Of a stretch of DNA of 37,738 nucleotides, positions 6,555 through 14,672 are shown in pieces. The translations under genes were made by a program, and so were the position numbers. A model generated the notes under the pieces. That model did not search any database. It had not been told where the DNA came from and saw nothing but the letters and a program-made list of their open reading frames with translations. Position 1 is the first letter of the stretch. Every line of letters begins with the position of its first letter. The stretch covers positions 1 to 37,738 of IMG/VR virus record IMGVR_UViG_3300022825_000007; one strand, written 5' to 3'. Source of the DNA: a virus.

Positions 6555-6847
6555 AGCCAGAAGCCGCAGTAACAAAAATCGTCTCACTTCTGAAAGGTGG
6601 CAGCCTAAAACTAGGTGATTACACTCTAAAACTCCCCGGTGGCGGTAGCTTAGACATCGCAGTCAGTCAGGTGGGTGGGGATCTCAGCATTGTATTCACA
6701 GGCAAGAAACCTGTGACGGCATGGTTTGTCTTCAGGGGCCAAATCAACGGGCTTGTGATATGCGCCAAAGGCATCAAGGTTGATATTTCTGCACTACCAA
6801 AGAGGGCAGATCCTTTTATCCCGTGGGAAAAACTGGGGGAGCTATGA
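6551..6847 (+). CDS. Small beta-rich protein of unknown function
   Basis: A 98-residue protein. The ATG at 6551 overlaps the previous stop (ATGA) and follows GGGAG, so it is preferred over an in-frame upstream ATG at 6530. A short N-terminal helix (EAAVTKIVSLLKGG) is followed by alternating hydrophobic strands (GGSLDIAVSQVGGDLSIVFT; VDISALP), suggesting a small beta domain. There are no cysteine pairs and no signal peptide. I do not recognise the family. It belongs to the same translationally coupled run as the lipoproteins. Confidence 0.6.
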   Translation: MKPEAAVTKIVSLLKGGSLKLGDYTLKLPGGGSLDIAVSQVGGDLSIVFTGKKPVTAWFVFRGQINGLVICAKGIKVDISALPKRADPFIPWEKLGEL

Positions 6848-7149
6848 GACCGCAAAGCGAACAAGACTTGAGAATGCAGAAAGCGGCGTCTAAAGCCCCG
6901 GTGTGCGGTGGTTATTATCCCTATGTCCAGAATTCAATCCGTGCAATTGCGTTAGAAGTCTTACAGCACAATGAGCACATCACCAGCAAGCGGAAATTGA
7001 AGCGGCTTGTAAGGGAACAGGTGCGAAGCAGGCTGAAACGTAAAAACCATTCGGTTTCATTCATCGGCTGGCAAGTGGTGCTGATGTGGATTTTACCAAC
7101 TCTGATTGAGTGGATCGTAAAATGGTGGCTTGAAGACAACATTTCGTAA
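6844..7149 (+). CDS. Tail-anchored small membrane protein
   Basis: A 101-residue protein. The ATG at 6844 overlaps the previous stop (ATGA) after GGGGGAG. The middle is strongly basic (SKRKLKRLVREQVRSRLKRK) and the C-terminus has a Trp-rich membrane segment (WQVVLMWILPTLIEWIVKWW). A cytoplasmic basic domain with a C-terminal anchor could place it at the inner membrane, perhaps as a lysis timing or DNA-proximal protein; that is inference. It is the last gene of the overlapping run that began at 3380. Confidence 0.6.
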   Translation: MRPQSEQDLRMQKAASKAPVCGGYYPYVQNSIRAIALEVLQHNEHITSKRKLKRLVREQVRSRLKRKNHSVSFIGWQVVLMWILPTLIEWIVKWWLEDNIS

Positions 7150-7176
7150 CTTTTTTCTTACATTAAAGGGGCTATT

Positions 7177-7318
7177 ATGAGTTCATCGTTATTCGGGAGT
7201 CAAGAACTGGATCACCAAGCACGAGTTGATTGAGTTATCGATCTCTATCCTGGAAGGTAGGCCAATGACTAGAATGATGCGATCCAGAGATGTGAGAAAG
7301 CGTATTGAAAATAGTTGA
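7177..7318 (+). pseudogene. Possible broken small gene
   Basis: Between 7150 and 7416 no intact gene is visible. A short ATG frame (7177-7233, MSSSLFGSQELDHQARVD) lies over a second frame that reads GVKNWITKHELIELSISILE and continues to a basic end (RDVRKRIENS, stop at 7316-7318) but has no ATG or GTG until an internal ATG at 7265, which follows GGAAGG. Either a 17-residue basic peptide (7265-7318) is made, or this is a small gene disrupted by a frameshift. Confidence 0.3.
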
Positions 7319-7343
7319 TAGTAAACCAACACCACTGTTTAAA
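7315..7343 (+). promoter_or_regulatory. Candidate sigma70-type promoter
   Basis: TTGATA (7315-7320), a 17-nt spacer and TTTAAA (7338-7343) give a reasonable promoter shape about 75 nt before the gene at 7417. The gap of 268 nt after a dense operon is a natural place for one. Confidence 0.35.
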
Positions 7344-7416
7344 CCTTCAGTTACCTATTCAGATTCCTGTTGTAGAATCAGTCATCGCTGTGTAACCATT
7401 GGGGCAAGGATGACAT

Positions 7417-7674
7417 ATGGCCGACAGGCAGAAGCGTGAGTACCTCGTAACCTACCAAACGATTACGGGAGAGGTCACGACTGAGACTGTGGCAATACAG
7501 AATGAATATCTGGCAGGCAAGTTGATACTCAAAGCGAACCCCGGAGCCAAGCTGATTCAGGTCATGTGTGTCCGCGCCTTTCAGGCAGTCTGCCCGATAA
7601 CAGGGACTTTGATTTTTCACGGTGATGAAACCCGGACGAAGAACGGGAAAGTTGTTGCGAGGAATGACATCTGA
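7417..7674 (+). CDS. Small protein of unknown function
   Basis: An 85-residue protein starting at ATG after AAGGA. The sequence alternates beta-type stretches (EYLVTYQTITGEVTTETVAI) with a helix (NEYLAGKLILKANPGAKLI), and ends in a basic and polar segment. A CVRAFQAVC cysteine pair is present. No family is recognised. It is followed after 15 nt by a gene of a known small phage family and probably shares its transcript. No membrane segment or signal peptide is visible. Confidence 0.6.
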   Translation: MADRQKREYLVTYQTITGEVTTETVAIQNEYLAGKLILKANPGAKLIQVMCVRAFQAVCPITGTLIFHGDETRTKNGKVVARNDI

Positions 7675-7689
7675 AAAGGGAATAGTGAA

Positions 7690-7896
7690 ATGACTGTCAA
7701 CTTTAGATCCAGGATGTTCGAAGAAGAGAGCACGCTTCGAAGAAGAATCGGCAAGCTTAAGGAATTCATCCTGTCTGAACGGTACGAATCCCTTCCTGAG
7801 ATTGACCGCAAGGATCTGAAGGAACAACTTCAGCACATGGAAATCTACCATGCTGTATTGATGCGGAGAGTTTTGAGGCAGTGTAACAGTGCCTGA
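7690..7896 (+). CDS. crAss001_48-like small phage protein
   Basis: A 68-residue helical protein with the pattern NFRSRMFEEESTLRRRIGKL, then FILSERYESLPEIDRKDLKEQ and HMEIYHAVLMRRV. This matches the small phage family called crAss001_48-related, in which an N-terminal charged helix, an F...SL...D...L..Q hinge and an M..Y...L..R end are typical. The family has no established role. AAAGGG lies upstream of the ATG with acceptable spacing. The family assignment rests on pattern recall, not on a search. Confidence 0.65.
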   Translation: MTVNFRSRMFEEESTLRRRIGKLKEFILSERYESLPEIDRKDLKEQLQHMEIYHAVLMRRVLRQCNSA

Positions 7897-7935
7897 TGTG
7901 AGCAATAGTTGAAACAACATCTGGCATACCCAGGG

Positions 7936-7969
7936 CCCTTTCCCAACACAGGGGGTTTGGGGGTTTTTT
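7936..7969 (+). terminator. Possible terminator or leader structure
   Basis: CCC-TTT-CCC is followed closely by GGG-TTT-GGGGG and then six T residues. The C and G blocks can pair around a U-U internal loop. The structure is imperfect, but a G-rich block directly before a T-run in an intergenic gap fits termination before the gene at 7987. Confidence 0.4.
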
Positions 7970-7986
7970 ATTTTTGGAGGGGCGAT

Positions 7987-8814
7987 ATGGGCGACAGCGA
8001 CGGAAGCATATTAAAAGAGCAGATCAGGGACGTGGTTCACGCCATTGGTGAATCTTTGAACGAATCCCAGTGGTATGACTCCATTATTCTGGATCAGACG
8101 CAGTACACGGAAACCATCGGGCTGGACAACCTACCGTTTAACGATTGCTTCATCGCAGACACGGTAACCGGCAGGTGTGAATGGTCTGCCGGGGATAAGA
8201 TGCGGTCGATCAAAAACGAGATCGTTTCTCTGCTGAAAGAGTCAGGTCCAGTTATCAAGGAATCCTTGACGACTGAAAACCCAACCAAAACCCAGCGGGA
8301 ACCCGGTGGTAACCCAAGCCTAACCCAGCGGGAACCCGAACATTACTCGTGGGAACCACTGCCAGCAGACAGGGGCGCGGTGTTCAAAGCGTTCACGAAA
8401 TCAGATGGGTGCCCGAATTACTCCAAGATTGAGCACGCTTGCGCTGGCATGGAAGCAGAGGAAGCCGGGGAGTTTATCGCCAAACTGCAAGCGTATGAAA
8501 TCCTAAAGCCAGTGTCTGATGAATGTGGCGTCTCTGATGAGGAGATGGGAGCGATTCGGACAAGACTGATTGAAATCGAGGGTTGGGACTGTAAGAACCA
8601 GCCGGTCGATGTCGACAAGGCAGCCGATGCGATGAATCGCGCGATAGAAAAGCTTGATGGCAAGCCAAGTAAGCTGCTGCAGATGCCGGGTTGCCCATGG
8701 CCGAGGGATGGCGAATTCAAAGCGGCTGTCAATGAGTTCCGCGTCAATGATGACTGCCTGGAATCGTTTGGCCCGAAGCTGGCTGATGGCGATGATCTCG
8801 CTGATACATCTTGA
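7987..8814 (+). CDS. Protein of unknown function with short repeat linker
   Basis: A 275-residue acidic protein. The ATG at 7987 is chosen because GGAGGGGCGAT precedes it; the in-frame upstream extension would run through the G/T-rich hairpin region. The N-terminal part (1-95) is helical, a repeat linker follows (KTQREP...LTQREP, from two in-frame 17-bp copies 33 nt apart), then a C-terminal region (about 120-275) rich in Glu and Asp with several cysteines. I recognise no enzyme motif. Its place before the small terminase candidate could suggest a packaging or replication accessory role, which is weak inference. Confidence 0.6.
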   Translation: MGDSDGSILKEQIRDVVHAIGESLNESQWYDSIILDQTQYTETIGLDNLPFNDCFIADTVTGRCEWSAGDKMRSIKNEIVSLLKESGPVIKESLTTENPTKTQREPGGNPSLTQREPEHYSWEPLPADRGAVFKAFTKSDGCPNYSKIEHACAGMEAEEAGEFIAKLQAYEILKPVSDECGVSDEEMGAIRTRLIEIEGWDCKNQPVDVDKAADAMNRAIEKLDGKPSKLLQMPGCPWPRDGEFKAAVNEFRVNDDCLESFGPKLADGDDLADTS

Positions 8815-8856
8815 CATCGTTCGGGTGCCTGCTTTGATCTGCCCCGGAGGTGGATT

Positions 8857-9255
8857 ATGAGTTTAACAACAGGCACAAGGGACTTACGAATGCTCGAACA
8901 GGTTGTTACGCATCCTCAGTGGGAGATGCCCCCTGGACTACACAAAGAGCTGCCTGCTGCGATGGCTGAGATTGCTTTTGCGAAGGTCACGGACCCGAGT
9001 ACCGGCAAAGAGGCTTACGCCTACAACAGCCGCAAGCGTTCGATTGCCGCACGTATCTTAACCCACATGCACCAGCAGAATATCAACGCGGCTCCCCCGG
9101 TACAGGAACACGACGTGCATGTATCTGGCGATCTACACGCCACGGTTGAACAGATGGAAAACTCCAATCTCTCAATCGAAGAACTGGAAGCACTGGCAGC
9201 ATCAGCCCCCATATTCGACCGCCTCAAATCAATGCAGCAAAACGATGCAAACTGA
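8857..9255 (+). CDS. Candidate terminase small subunit
   Basis: A 132-residue protein directly upstream of the large terminase, overlapping it by 1 nt (TGATG). CGGAGG precedes the ATG. The middle contains a helical run (NSRKRSIAARILTHMHQQN) that could be part of a DNA-binding or oligomerisation bundle, and the C-terminus is acidic and helical (LSIEELEALAASAPIFDRL). A classical N-terminal helix-turn-helix is not obvious. The call rests mainly on size and position, since small terminases diverge quickly. In the packaging motor it would recognise phage DNA and stimulate the TerL ATPase. Confidence 0.5.
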   Translation: MSLTTGTRDLRMLEQVVTHPQWEMPPGLHKELPAAMAEIAFAKVTDPSTGKEAYAYNSRKRSIAARILTHMHQQNINAAPPVQEHDVHVSGDLHATVEQMENSNLSIEELEALAASAPIFDRLKSMQQNDAN

Positions 9256-11051
9256 TGTCATACGAATTCAGCGAACAGGATCAGAAAGCAGCGGACGCGG
9301 CCCGTATTCTGCTGGCGACGCGCAAGGCTCAGGCCGGTGATCCGTTCGACTGGATTGAATACCAGTGGGGCAAGATCTATTACGCGAAAGACATCGTGGA
9401 GAACCCTGCCCTGCTCTCTGAGATCCAGCGGATGCGCGAACTCAAGCAGCGGCATCTGATTCTGGATGACTTCCAGGTTGATATGATCCGGTCTGTATTC
9501 GATCCGGCTATCCGAGAGGTGTATGTCAAAGGCAATACCGGCTGCGGTAAAGGGGGCGCGGCGGGAATTATCATCTGTGCGTACTACTGCATTTACCCGG
9601 ATGCACGTATCGTGATCACTCGCGACAGTTACAAAAAAGCCAAGGATGTGATGTTGGGCGAGGTCGATTCGTGGTGGCGTAAAATGCGTTATACCCCGAC
9701 CTATTTAGAGTTTCAGGCGACCGGCATCACGGATAAGAACAGCCGAAAACATGAGACCGTTGTCAGTTCGCCGAATTCCGGGGAAGGCTTTTCGGGCCAG
9801 CACTCCCCGCATGTGTTGTTTGTGTTTGACGAAGCGACTGCCGAGGTACTTAACCCCCGGTTTGCACTGGCGAATACGCAGGCGAAGAAGTCTCTGTTTC
9901 TGGCGAATCCCCGTACGACGGCAGGCAAGTTCCGGGCCGGGTTCGATCTGGCTGACGAAGACGAAAAGGATCTGACTCAGACGCTGATTGGTCCCTATGG
10001 ACGGCGGCGGTTAATCACCATCGGCGGCGGTGACTGTCTCAATGTCAAACTGAAGTGCCTGCAAACGGCGATTGCCCCCAAGGGCGGCGTGCTGATCGAT
10101 GGCCAACGTTATGACGCGGGTGAGATGATTGACGCCATTGACATGCAGAAGGCGGCACCCGTCATTCCCGGCCAGACATCGTATGACACCTATCTGGGGC
10201 ACCTCGAGCATCCAGACCCCGCTTGGGTGCGGGTGTACGCACATGGGAAGTTCCCGGATGAAGATCCAGATAAACAGTTGATCTTCCGCCGTTGGTTCAA
10301 AGAACCAAATCGCCTCTGGAAGAAGTGGCATGATATACATCGCAGGCACAAAGAGCGGGCCATGCAGGGCCAGCACCTGATGAGCTGCATTCCCAGGCTG
10401 CTGGATCTGACATTGCCTGTTGAGGCTTTCGGTCTCGACGTGGGTGCCTCGCTGAATGGCGATCCCTCGACCTTGACTGCAGGCGGCAACAAAGGCATCC
10501 GGCAGGTACATGAGGTTCGGCTGGGCGATGCTGGCAGCCTCGTTGACTGGGCGATAGAGACCGCGCGCAAGTTCTACCGCATTGACCTAACCAAAGGCGG
10601 TCACCCTGTGGGCGTTGATATGGATGGAGTCGGCTGGGGCGTGGTGGCCATGCTTCGCAAACGTGGCGTCAAAGTCGTTGAGATGCGTGGGAATGCCACT
10701 CCCGACGTGGACCCCAAACGATACACCAATCAGCGGGCAGAGAACTATGGCGAGTTCGCTAAACGGATTGATGAAAACGGTTCGTGGAAGGATATTCCGT
10801 TCATGATCCCAGAAGACAATCTGTTGATTCAGGAGCTGACTGCTCCCGAAAAGATTCTGAGAACAGATGGTTTCAAATTCGCAATCACCCCCAAACGGAA
10901 GATTCCAGGCAAGGAAAATCAAATCGAATCAGTGACAGAGAAGCTGGGCAGATCCCCCGACCGGGCCGACTCAGCAGTTTACTTTTACAGAGCATTGCAA
11001 TCGGTGGATGTGTCCCTCGATTCAATCCTCGAAAACGACGAATTCTTCTAA
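9255..11051 (+). CDS. terL: Terminase large subunit
   Basis: A 598-residue packaging ATPase and nuclease. The N-terminal ATPase domain shows Walker A KGNTGCGKG (about 92-100) and Walker B LFVFDEA (about 188-194). The C-terminal RNase H-like nuclease shows FGLDVG, GVDMDGVGWG and SPDRADSAVYFY, which supply the metal-binding aspartates. The NPRTTAGKFRAGF segment fits the coupling motif region after Walker B. It docks on the portal, pumps DNA into the prohead and cuts it. Length is typical (450-650). The packaging type, cos or headful, cannot be fixed from this alone. Confidence 0.93.
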   Translation: MSYEFSEQDQKAADAARILLATRKAQAGDPFDWIEYQWGKIYYAKDIVENPALLSEIQRMRELKQRHLILDDFQVDMIRSVFDPAIREVYVKGNTGCGKGGAAGIIICAYYCIYPDARIVITRDSYKKAKDVMLGEVDSWWRKMRYTPTYLEFQATGITDKNSRKHETVVSSPNSGEGFSGQHSPHVLFVFDEATAEVLNPRFALANTQAKKSLFLANPRTTAGKFRAGFDLADEDEKDLTQTLIGPYGRRRLITIGGGDCLNVKLKCLQTAIAPKGGVLIDGQRYDAGEMIDAIDMQKAAPVIPGQTSYDTYLGHLEHPDPAWVRVYAHGKFPDEDPDKQLIFRRWFKEPNRLWKKWHDIHRRHKERAMQGQHLMSCIPRLLDLTLPVEAFGLDVGASLNGDPSTLTAGGNKGIRQVHEVRLGDAGSLVDWAIETARKFYRIDLTKGGHPVGVDMDGVGWGVVAMLRKRGVKVVEMRGNATPDVDPKRYTNQRAENYGEFAKRIDENGSWKDIPFMIPEDNLLIQELTAPEKILRTDGFKFAITPKRKIPGKENQIESVTEKLGRSPDRADSAVYFYRALQSVDVSLDSILENDEFF

Positions 11052-11063
11052 GGACTATGAGAA

Positions 11064-11666
11064 ATGGAAATCGCAGCCTCAAACGCTCAGTACATCAAGC
11101 ACAACAAGGAACTGCCTGAAGACAAACGGCAATCACACGTACTTCTAAAGTTCGCCAAGCCAATCAGGGTTTCGCAAGTAAAAGAGTTCTTTCGGATTCA
11201 CCTGAGTCCAGAGATGCACGCTCAGGGGGAAGAAGGATTCCAGACTGAGATCCTACAGGGAAGCCGATCCCAGAAAGGTGGATTGTGCAAGAACTGCGGC
11301 CAGCAGATGGAACGACCAGCAGAAGCCTGGTGTATCTGCCGGAATGATTCGTGCAAGAATGCGGGCAGGCGGGTTTATACCGGCAAGCCCCGGGGCGTGA
11401 TCGATGTTCTGGTCTTCCCTGACTTCATTTGTGCCGTGGAAACAGAGACAGAAACGCTGGTCAACGGCAACCCGTTTGACCTGCTCAGCGGGAAAATGAC
11501 GCTGGATCAGTATTCCAAGCTCCCCACCATGGAATTGAGCCATCAGGTTGAATTCGTCAATCAGTGTTTACTTGCTTTGGACCGTCGCTACCCTGATTCC
11601 GTTTTAGCCGGTGTGTACCGCGCAGCAGGGACTATTTGCGACATGAATCATTGGACTATGAAATGA
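11064..11666 (+). CDS. Protein with zinc-ribbon-like cysteines, unknown function
   Basis: A 200-residue protein between terminase and portal. Its centre carries CKNCGQQMERPAEAWCICRND followed by SCKN, a four-to-five cysteine cluster that resembles a zinc ribbon. The flanks are alpha/beta with an acidic patch (VIDVLVFPDFICAVETETET) and a helical C-terminus (MELSHQVEFVNQCLLALDRR). No catalytic motif is clear. A zinc-ribbon protein in this position might help packaging or act as a transcription factor, but neither can be shown. The last codons overlap the next start by ATGA. Confidence 0.65.
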   Translation: MEIAASNAQYIKHNKELPEDKRQSHVLLKFAKPIRVSQVKEFFRIHLSPEMHAQGEEGFQTEILQGSRSQKGGLCKNCGQQMERPAEAWCICRNDSCKNAGRRVYTGKPRGVIDVLVFPDFICAVETETETLVNGNPFDLLSGKMTLDQYSKLPTMELSHQVEFVNQCLLALDRRYPDSVLAGVYRAAGTICDMNHWTMK

Positions 11667-11896
11667 CGGAGAAAAAGAAGGTTCGCGTAATCAAGGTGCC
11701 GAGATATGTCTTGCGGGAATTCAAGTTGCTGCAGTACCAGAATGAATTGCTCGAGGATCGGGTTAAATATCAGGGTGAAATCATTTCAGCCCTGAGGGAT
11801 GCTGTTCAGACATTCCAGGCAAAGGCGAATCTGGAGGGGGCTATCCACACAACCGAACTGCAGGCGTTAATTAAGGCAGTCAACAATGAGCAATAG
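11663..11896 (+). CDS. Small coiled-coil protein
   Basis: A 77-residue protein. ATG at 11663 overlaps the previous stop (ATGA) and is preferred over an in-frame ATG at 11636 inside the preceding gene. The chain is basic at the start (MTEKKKVRVIKVPRYVLREF) and then helical with heptad-like spacing (LLQYQNELLEDRVKYQGEII; ALRDAVQTFQAKANLEGAI). It overlaps the portal gene by 11 nt. It may be a small head or packaging accessory factor; no family is recognised. Confidence 0.6.
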   Translation: MTEKKKVRVIKVPRYVLREFKLLQYQNELLEDRVKYQGEIISALRDAVQTFQAKANLEGAIHTTELQALIKAVNNEQ

Positions 11897-13283
11897 ATTT
11901 CTTGACACATTCAGTCCACAGGTCGCACAAGCAGTGGGTGGTCCCGACCTGCCTTCGATCATGTCCATGCCTTCAATGCGTGGCTCGTACAGTTCGATGC
12001 AAAAGGAAAAAGAGCAGATCGAATCATTTGAACTGTGGAACTACGTGGCCATCAATCGGATTGCCACCAAGGTATCAGAGGCACACCCCATTTTCGGCGT
12101 GCCAGTCAAGACCGAGCCGGGGCAGCGGCTGCACCTGGACAGAAAGCAAAAGCATCACCTGCGCGCGACATATAAGGGTGTACTGCAGTCAGAGGCGTAT
12201 GACCTGAAGCCGATTCCTGACGCAAACCCGCTGGTCAAGCTGTTTCAGACTTGCAATGAGATGGACTGGTGGGAGGCGCTGCGGTACGAAACAGAAATGT
12301 TTCTCAGGCTCACTGGCCAGTTCTTTTGGTGGGTGGTGCCTAACGGTCTCGGGCTGCCTGCTGCCATCTACGTGATGCCCAATGACTGGATGACTCCGAT
12401 CTGGGACTATGCTGGTGTGCTTGATCACTGGATGGTCACGCCGGAAGGCCGCGCGAAACAATTCCGAATACCAGCGGAAGAGATTGAAATCTGCGGTTTC
12501 AAGAATCCGAAATCAAAGTTCAGTGGTCATAGCCCTGTTGAGGCGGGTGCGATCTGGATTGACAACACGAAGTCGATCGAGCGCAGCCGCTGGCATTCGT
12601 TTAAGAACTCAATCAATCCCTCTGTGGTGCTGAATCTGGGAGACAGCTACAGCTCCCAAGTCACGAAGGAAGAAATTCGTCGCATCAAAGAGCGTGTGAT
12701 GTACCGCATCTCAGGCGTGGAAAATACATCCGAGCCCTTCCTTGTACCGCCTGACATGAAGATGGATAAGCTGCATTATGCCCCGAAGGAACTGGATTTC
12801 TCAAACTCATCGGGCGATGTGCGGGATTCGGTCTTTGCACTGCATGGTGTACCAAAAATTCTAGCAGGCGTAACCAGTGACATGAACCGATCCGTGGTGG
12901 AGACAGCGTACCTAGTCTTCTGCGAGAACGTCGTTAATCCTTCAAACAGGATGCTGGCTGGCTTTATCACTCATCGAATTGCCAACAAGTTCGATCCCCG
13001 AATTGTCTGCTATTTCGAAGACTGTGCACCGGATGACTGGGAACGGCAACTCAAAGAGGACGAACTCGACTTTAAGATCGGGGCGCTTTCTCCAGACATG
13101 CAGTTGGTCAAGCGTAATCGTCAGCCGCTGGGTACTCCTGCATCGCAGTCTACATACATCGCCAGCAGCTTTGTCCCGCTGGATGACGCACTGGCTATGG
13201 ATGAAATTGACGACGACGCGGAAGAGGAATCGACCACTACGGCCCCACCGGAACCAGAAGATGACAACACTGACGACGAATAG
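11886..13283 (+). CDS. Portal protein
   Basis: A 465-residue HK97/SPP1-type portal. Family-like features are the N-terminal WNYVAINRIATKVSEAHPIF, a TGQFFWWVV strand pair, the IWDYAGVLDHW/PAEEIEICGFKNP block that in portals reads hxPxxIxH, SPVEAGAIWIDNTKSIE, and the clip-stem region with FALHGVPKILAGVTSDMNRS. The C-terminus is acidic and Thr-rich (EEESTTTAPPEPEDDNTDDE). Twelve copies form the ring at one head vertex through which DNA passes and to which the tail joins. It follows the terminase block and overlaps the next gene by 23 nt, the standard order. Confidence 0.9.
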   Translation: MSNRFLDTFSPQVAQAVGGPDLPSIMSMPSMRGSYSSMQKEKEQIESFELWNYVAINRIATKVSEAHPIFGVPVKTEPGQRLHLDRKQKHHLRATYKGVLQSEAYDLKPIPDANPLVKLFQTCNEMDWWEALRYETEMFLRLTGQFFWWVVPNGLGLPAAIYVMPNDWMTPIWDYAGVLDHWMVTPEGRAKQFRIPAEEIEICGFKNPKSKFSGHSPVEAGAIWIDNTKSIERSRWHSFKNSINPSVVLNLGDSYSSQVTKEEIRRIKERVMYRISGVENTSEPFLVPPDMKMDKLHYAPKELDFSNSSGDVRDSVFALHGVPKILAGVTSDMNRSVVETAYLVFCENVVNPSNRMLAGFITHRIANKFDPRIVCYFEDCAPDDWERQLKEDELDFKIGALSPDMQLVKRNRQPLGTPASQSTYIASSFVPLDDALAMDEIDDDAEEESTTTAPPEPEDDNTDDE

Positions 13284-14169
13284 GCTGGAGCCGTTCTTTG
13301 CCCAAAAGTCAAAGAAAGACGCGGCATATAAACGCCGTCGGCGGATCGGTAAGAGCTGGCGACGGGCCTACGATCCCACTGAATCCAGGGTGTTGAAGAA
13401 GCAGACTGCATTCTGGCGTGGCGTTTCTTCTGATGTCATGAAACGCGTGGAGAAAATCGGTAAAACCGGATTCACTGTGGATGATGTGTTCAAGCCGTCC
13501 GACTACAAATCCCGCTTCAATCGCCTGATGGTGCCAGAGTGGAACCGGATGCTCTGGCGTGGCGTGGAGTTCGAACAACAGTGGTTTGATACTCAGGAGA
13601 TAGATCAGAGGTTTCTCGCACAGGTAATACAGGATGTCACTCTGGAAGATGCTGAGGCCCCGCCGTCTATCCATGTTGAGATGTCACCTGAAGTGCAGCG
13701 CAAGGCAAAGAAGTTCCTGAGCCAGAGGGAAGCTGGCATTTGGAATCGCGTAGGGGCAACATCCCATAAAGGGCTCAGGCGTGCGATCGAGAAAGGCCTG
13801 AAGGACGGGGACAGTCTTGACGCCATGTCAAAGCGAATCAGGGGCATCTTGAATAATCAAACCAAGTATACATCCAGGCGAATTGCTCGCACTGAAGTGA
13901 CTGGCTCCATGAATTATGGCCAGCAGATCACGAGAACAGAAATCGGGATTGACAAGAAATGGTGGATTGCAACTATCGACCAACTAACACGCGGAGTCAA
14001 ACCCAGCGATCGGTTTAATCACATCGCAGCGGACGGCCAGATTGTAAAGAACAACGAAGCCTACACGGTCAGTGGTGAGAAACTGATTCATCCTGGAGAC
14101 AACTCACTGGGAGCATCCGCAGGGAACATTATTCATTGCCGCTGCACCTCAGTGGCCTACTTTGATTGA
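13261..14169 (+). CDS. Phage head morphogenesis protein (Mu F / SPP1 gp7-like)
   Basis: A 302-residue protein. The family hallmark is at the C-terminus: RIARTEVTGSMNYGQQ, then WIATIDQLTRGVKPSDRFNH with ADGQIV, and finally GNIIHCRCTSVAYFD. These proteins enter the capsid in a few copies, contact the portal and in some phages act on DNA entry. The N-terminal half is basic and helical (KSKKDAAYKRRRRIGKSWRR). ATG 13261 lies inside the end of the portal gene; an upstream in-frame extension would read through portal sequence and is not credible. The ribosome binding site is weak, so coupling to portal translation is likely. Confidence 0.85.
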   Translation: MTTLTTNRLEPFFAQKSKKDAAYKRRRRIGKSWRRAYDPTESRVLKKQTAFWRGVSSDVMKRVEKIGKTGFTVDDVFKPSDYKSRFNRLMVPEWNRMLWRGVEFEQQWFDTQEIDQRFLAQVIQDVTLEDAEAPPSIHVEMSPEVQRKAKKFLSQREAGIWNRVGATSHKGLRRAIEKGLKDGDSLDAMSKRIRGILNNQTKYTSRRIARTEVTGSMNYGQQITRTEIGIDKKWWIATIDQLTRGVKPSDRFNHIAADGQIVKNNEAYTVSGEKLIHPGDNSLGASAGNIIHCRCTSVAYFD

Positions 14170-14181
14170 GGAATGAAATCG

Positions 14182-14613
14182 ATGGCTAAAGCTAAAGAAG
14201 CAGCAACAAAAGGACCGTTCAGGGTTAAGTACCAGATCCTTGGGCGCAAGGCCGAAACCCGGAATGTCACCATCCCAGAGCCAACAGCAGATCAGGCGGA
14301 ACAGGAAGCAGCCATCAAAAAAGTGCTGGCTGCTGAATACAAGGTGCCCGTAGCGGGCGTGAAGATCCTGCCGCAGAACCCGATTGAAAAGCCGGTTGAG
14401 TTTGACGGTTCTGATGTTGCTGATGCCGAAAAGAAAGGCCCCATGACGGTCGAGAAGGTCCGTGCACTGAAGAAGCCGGAACTGATTGAATTCGCCACGG
14501 CTAATGAATTCGATCTCGGCGAAGACCCCAACAAGATCTCGGAAGAGGACCTGCGGGAAATCGTTGCCATGATGTTTGAAGATCGCCAGAAAGGCCTTGA
14601 AGCCGAGAAGTAA
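14182..14613 (+). CDS. Small protein with HeH/SAP-like C-terminal domain
   Basis: A 143-residue lysine-rich protein. ATG 14182 is preferred over ATG 14173 because GAGGA ends 9 nt before it, whereas it abuts the earlier ATG. The C-terminal segment (TVEKVRALKKPELIEFATAN, then EEDLREIVAMMF) matches the helix-extension-helix pattern of HeH/LEM or SAP-like modules, which often bind nucleic acid and occur in phage head-region proteins. The N-terminal part (FRVKYQILGRKAETRNVTIP) looks beta-rich. It lies between the head morphogenesis gene and the protease and may be a head accessory protein. Confidence 0.6.
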   Translation: MAKAKEAATKGPFRVKYQILGRKAETRNVTIPEPTADQAEQEAAIKKVLAAEYKVPVAGVKILPQNPIEKPVEFDGSDVADAEKKGPMTVEKVRALKKPELIEFATANEFDLGEDPNKISEEDLREIVAMMFEDRQKGLEAEK

Positions 14614-14618
14614 ATCGC

Positions 14619-14643
14619 AACTGTTAAGTATTTCTTAATAGTT
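14619..14643. repeat. AT-rich hairpin upstream of the protease gene
   Basis: AACTGTTAAG and CTTAATAGTT can pair over 10 positions (one G-U) around a TATTT loop. No T-run follows, so it is more likely an operator, processing site or weak attenuator than a terminator. Confidence 0.4.
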
Positions 14644-14672
14644 CACCGACACATCCCGATGGAGTTTAAATC

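Noticed and set aside
7378-7920. 180-residue minus-strand frame
   Set aside because: It lies opposite two plus-strand genes with good ribosome binding sites and shows no recognisable features.
12979-13260. N-terminal extension of the head morphogenesis protein
   Set aside because: This part reads through portal coding sequence in another frame; the family-like sequence starts after ATG 13261.
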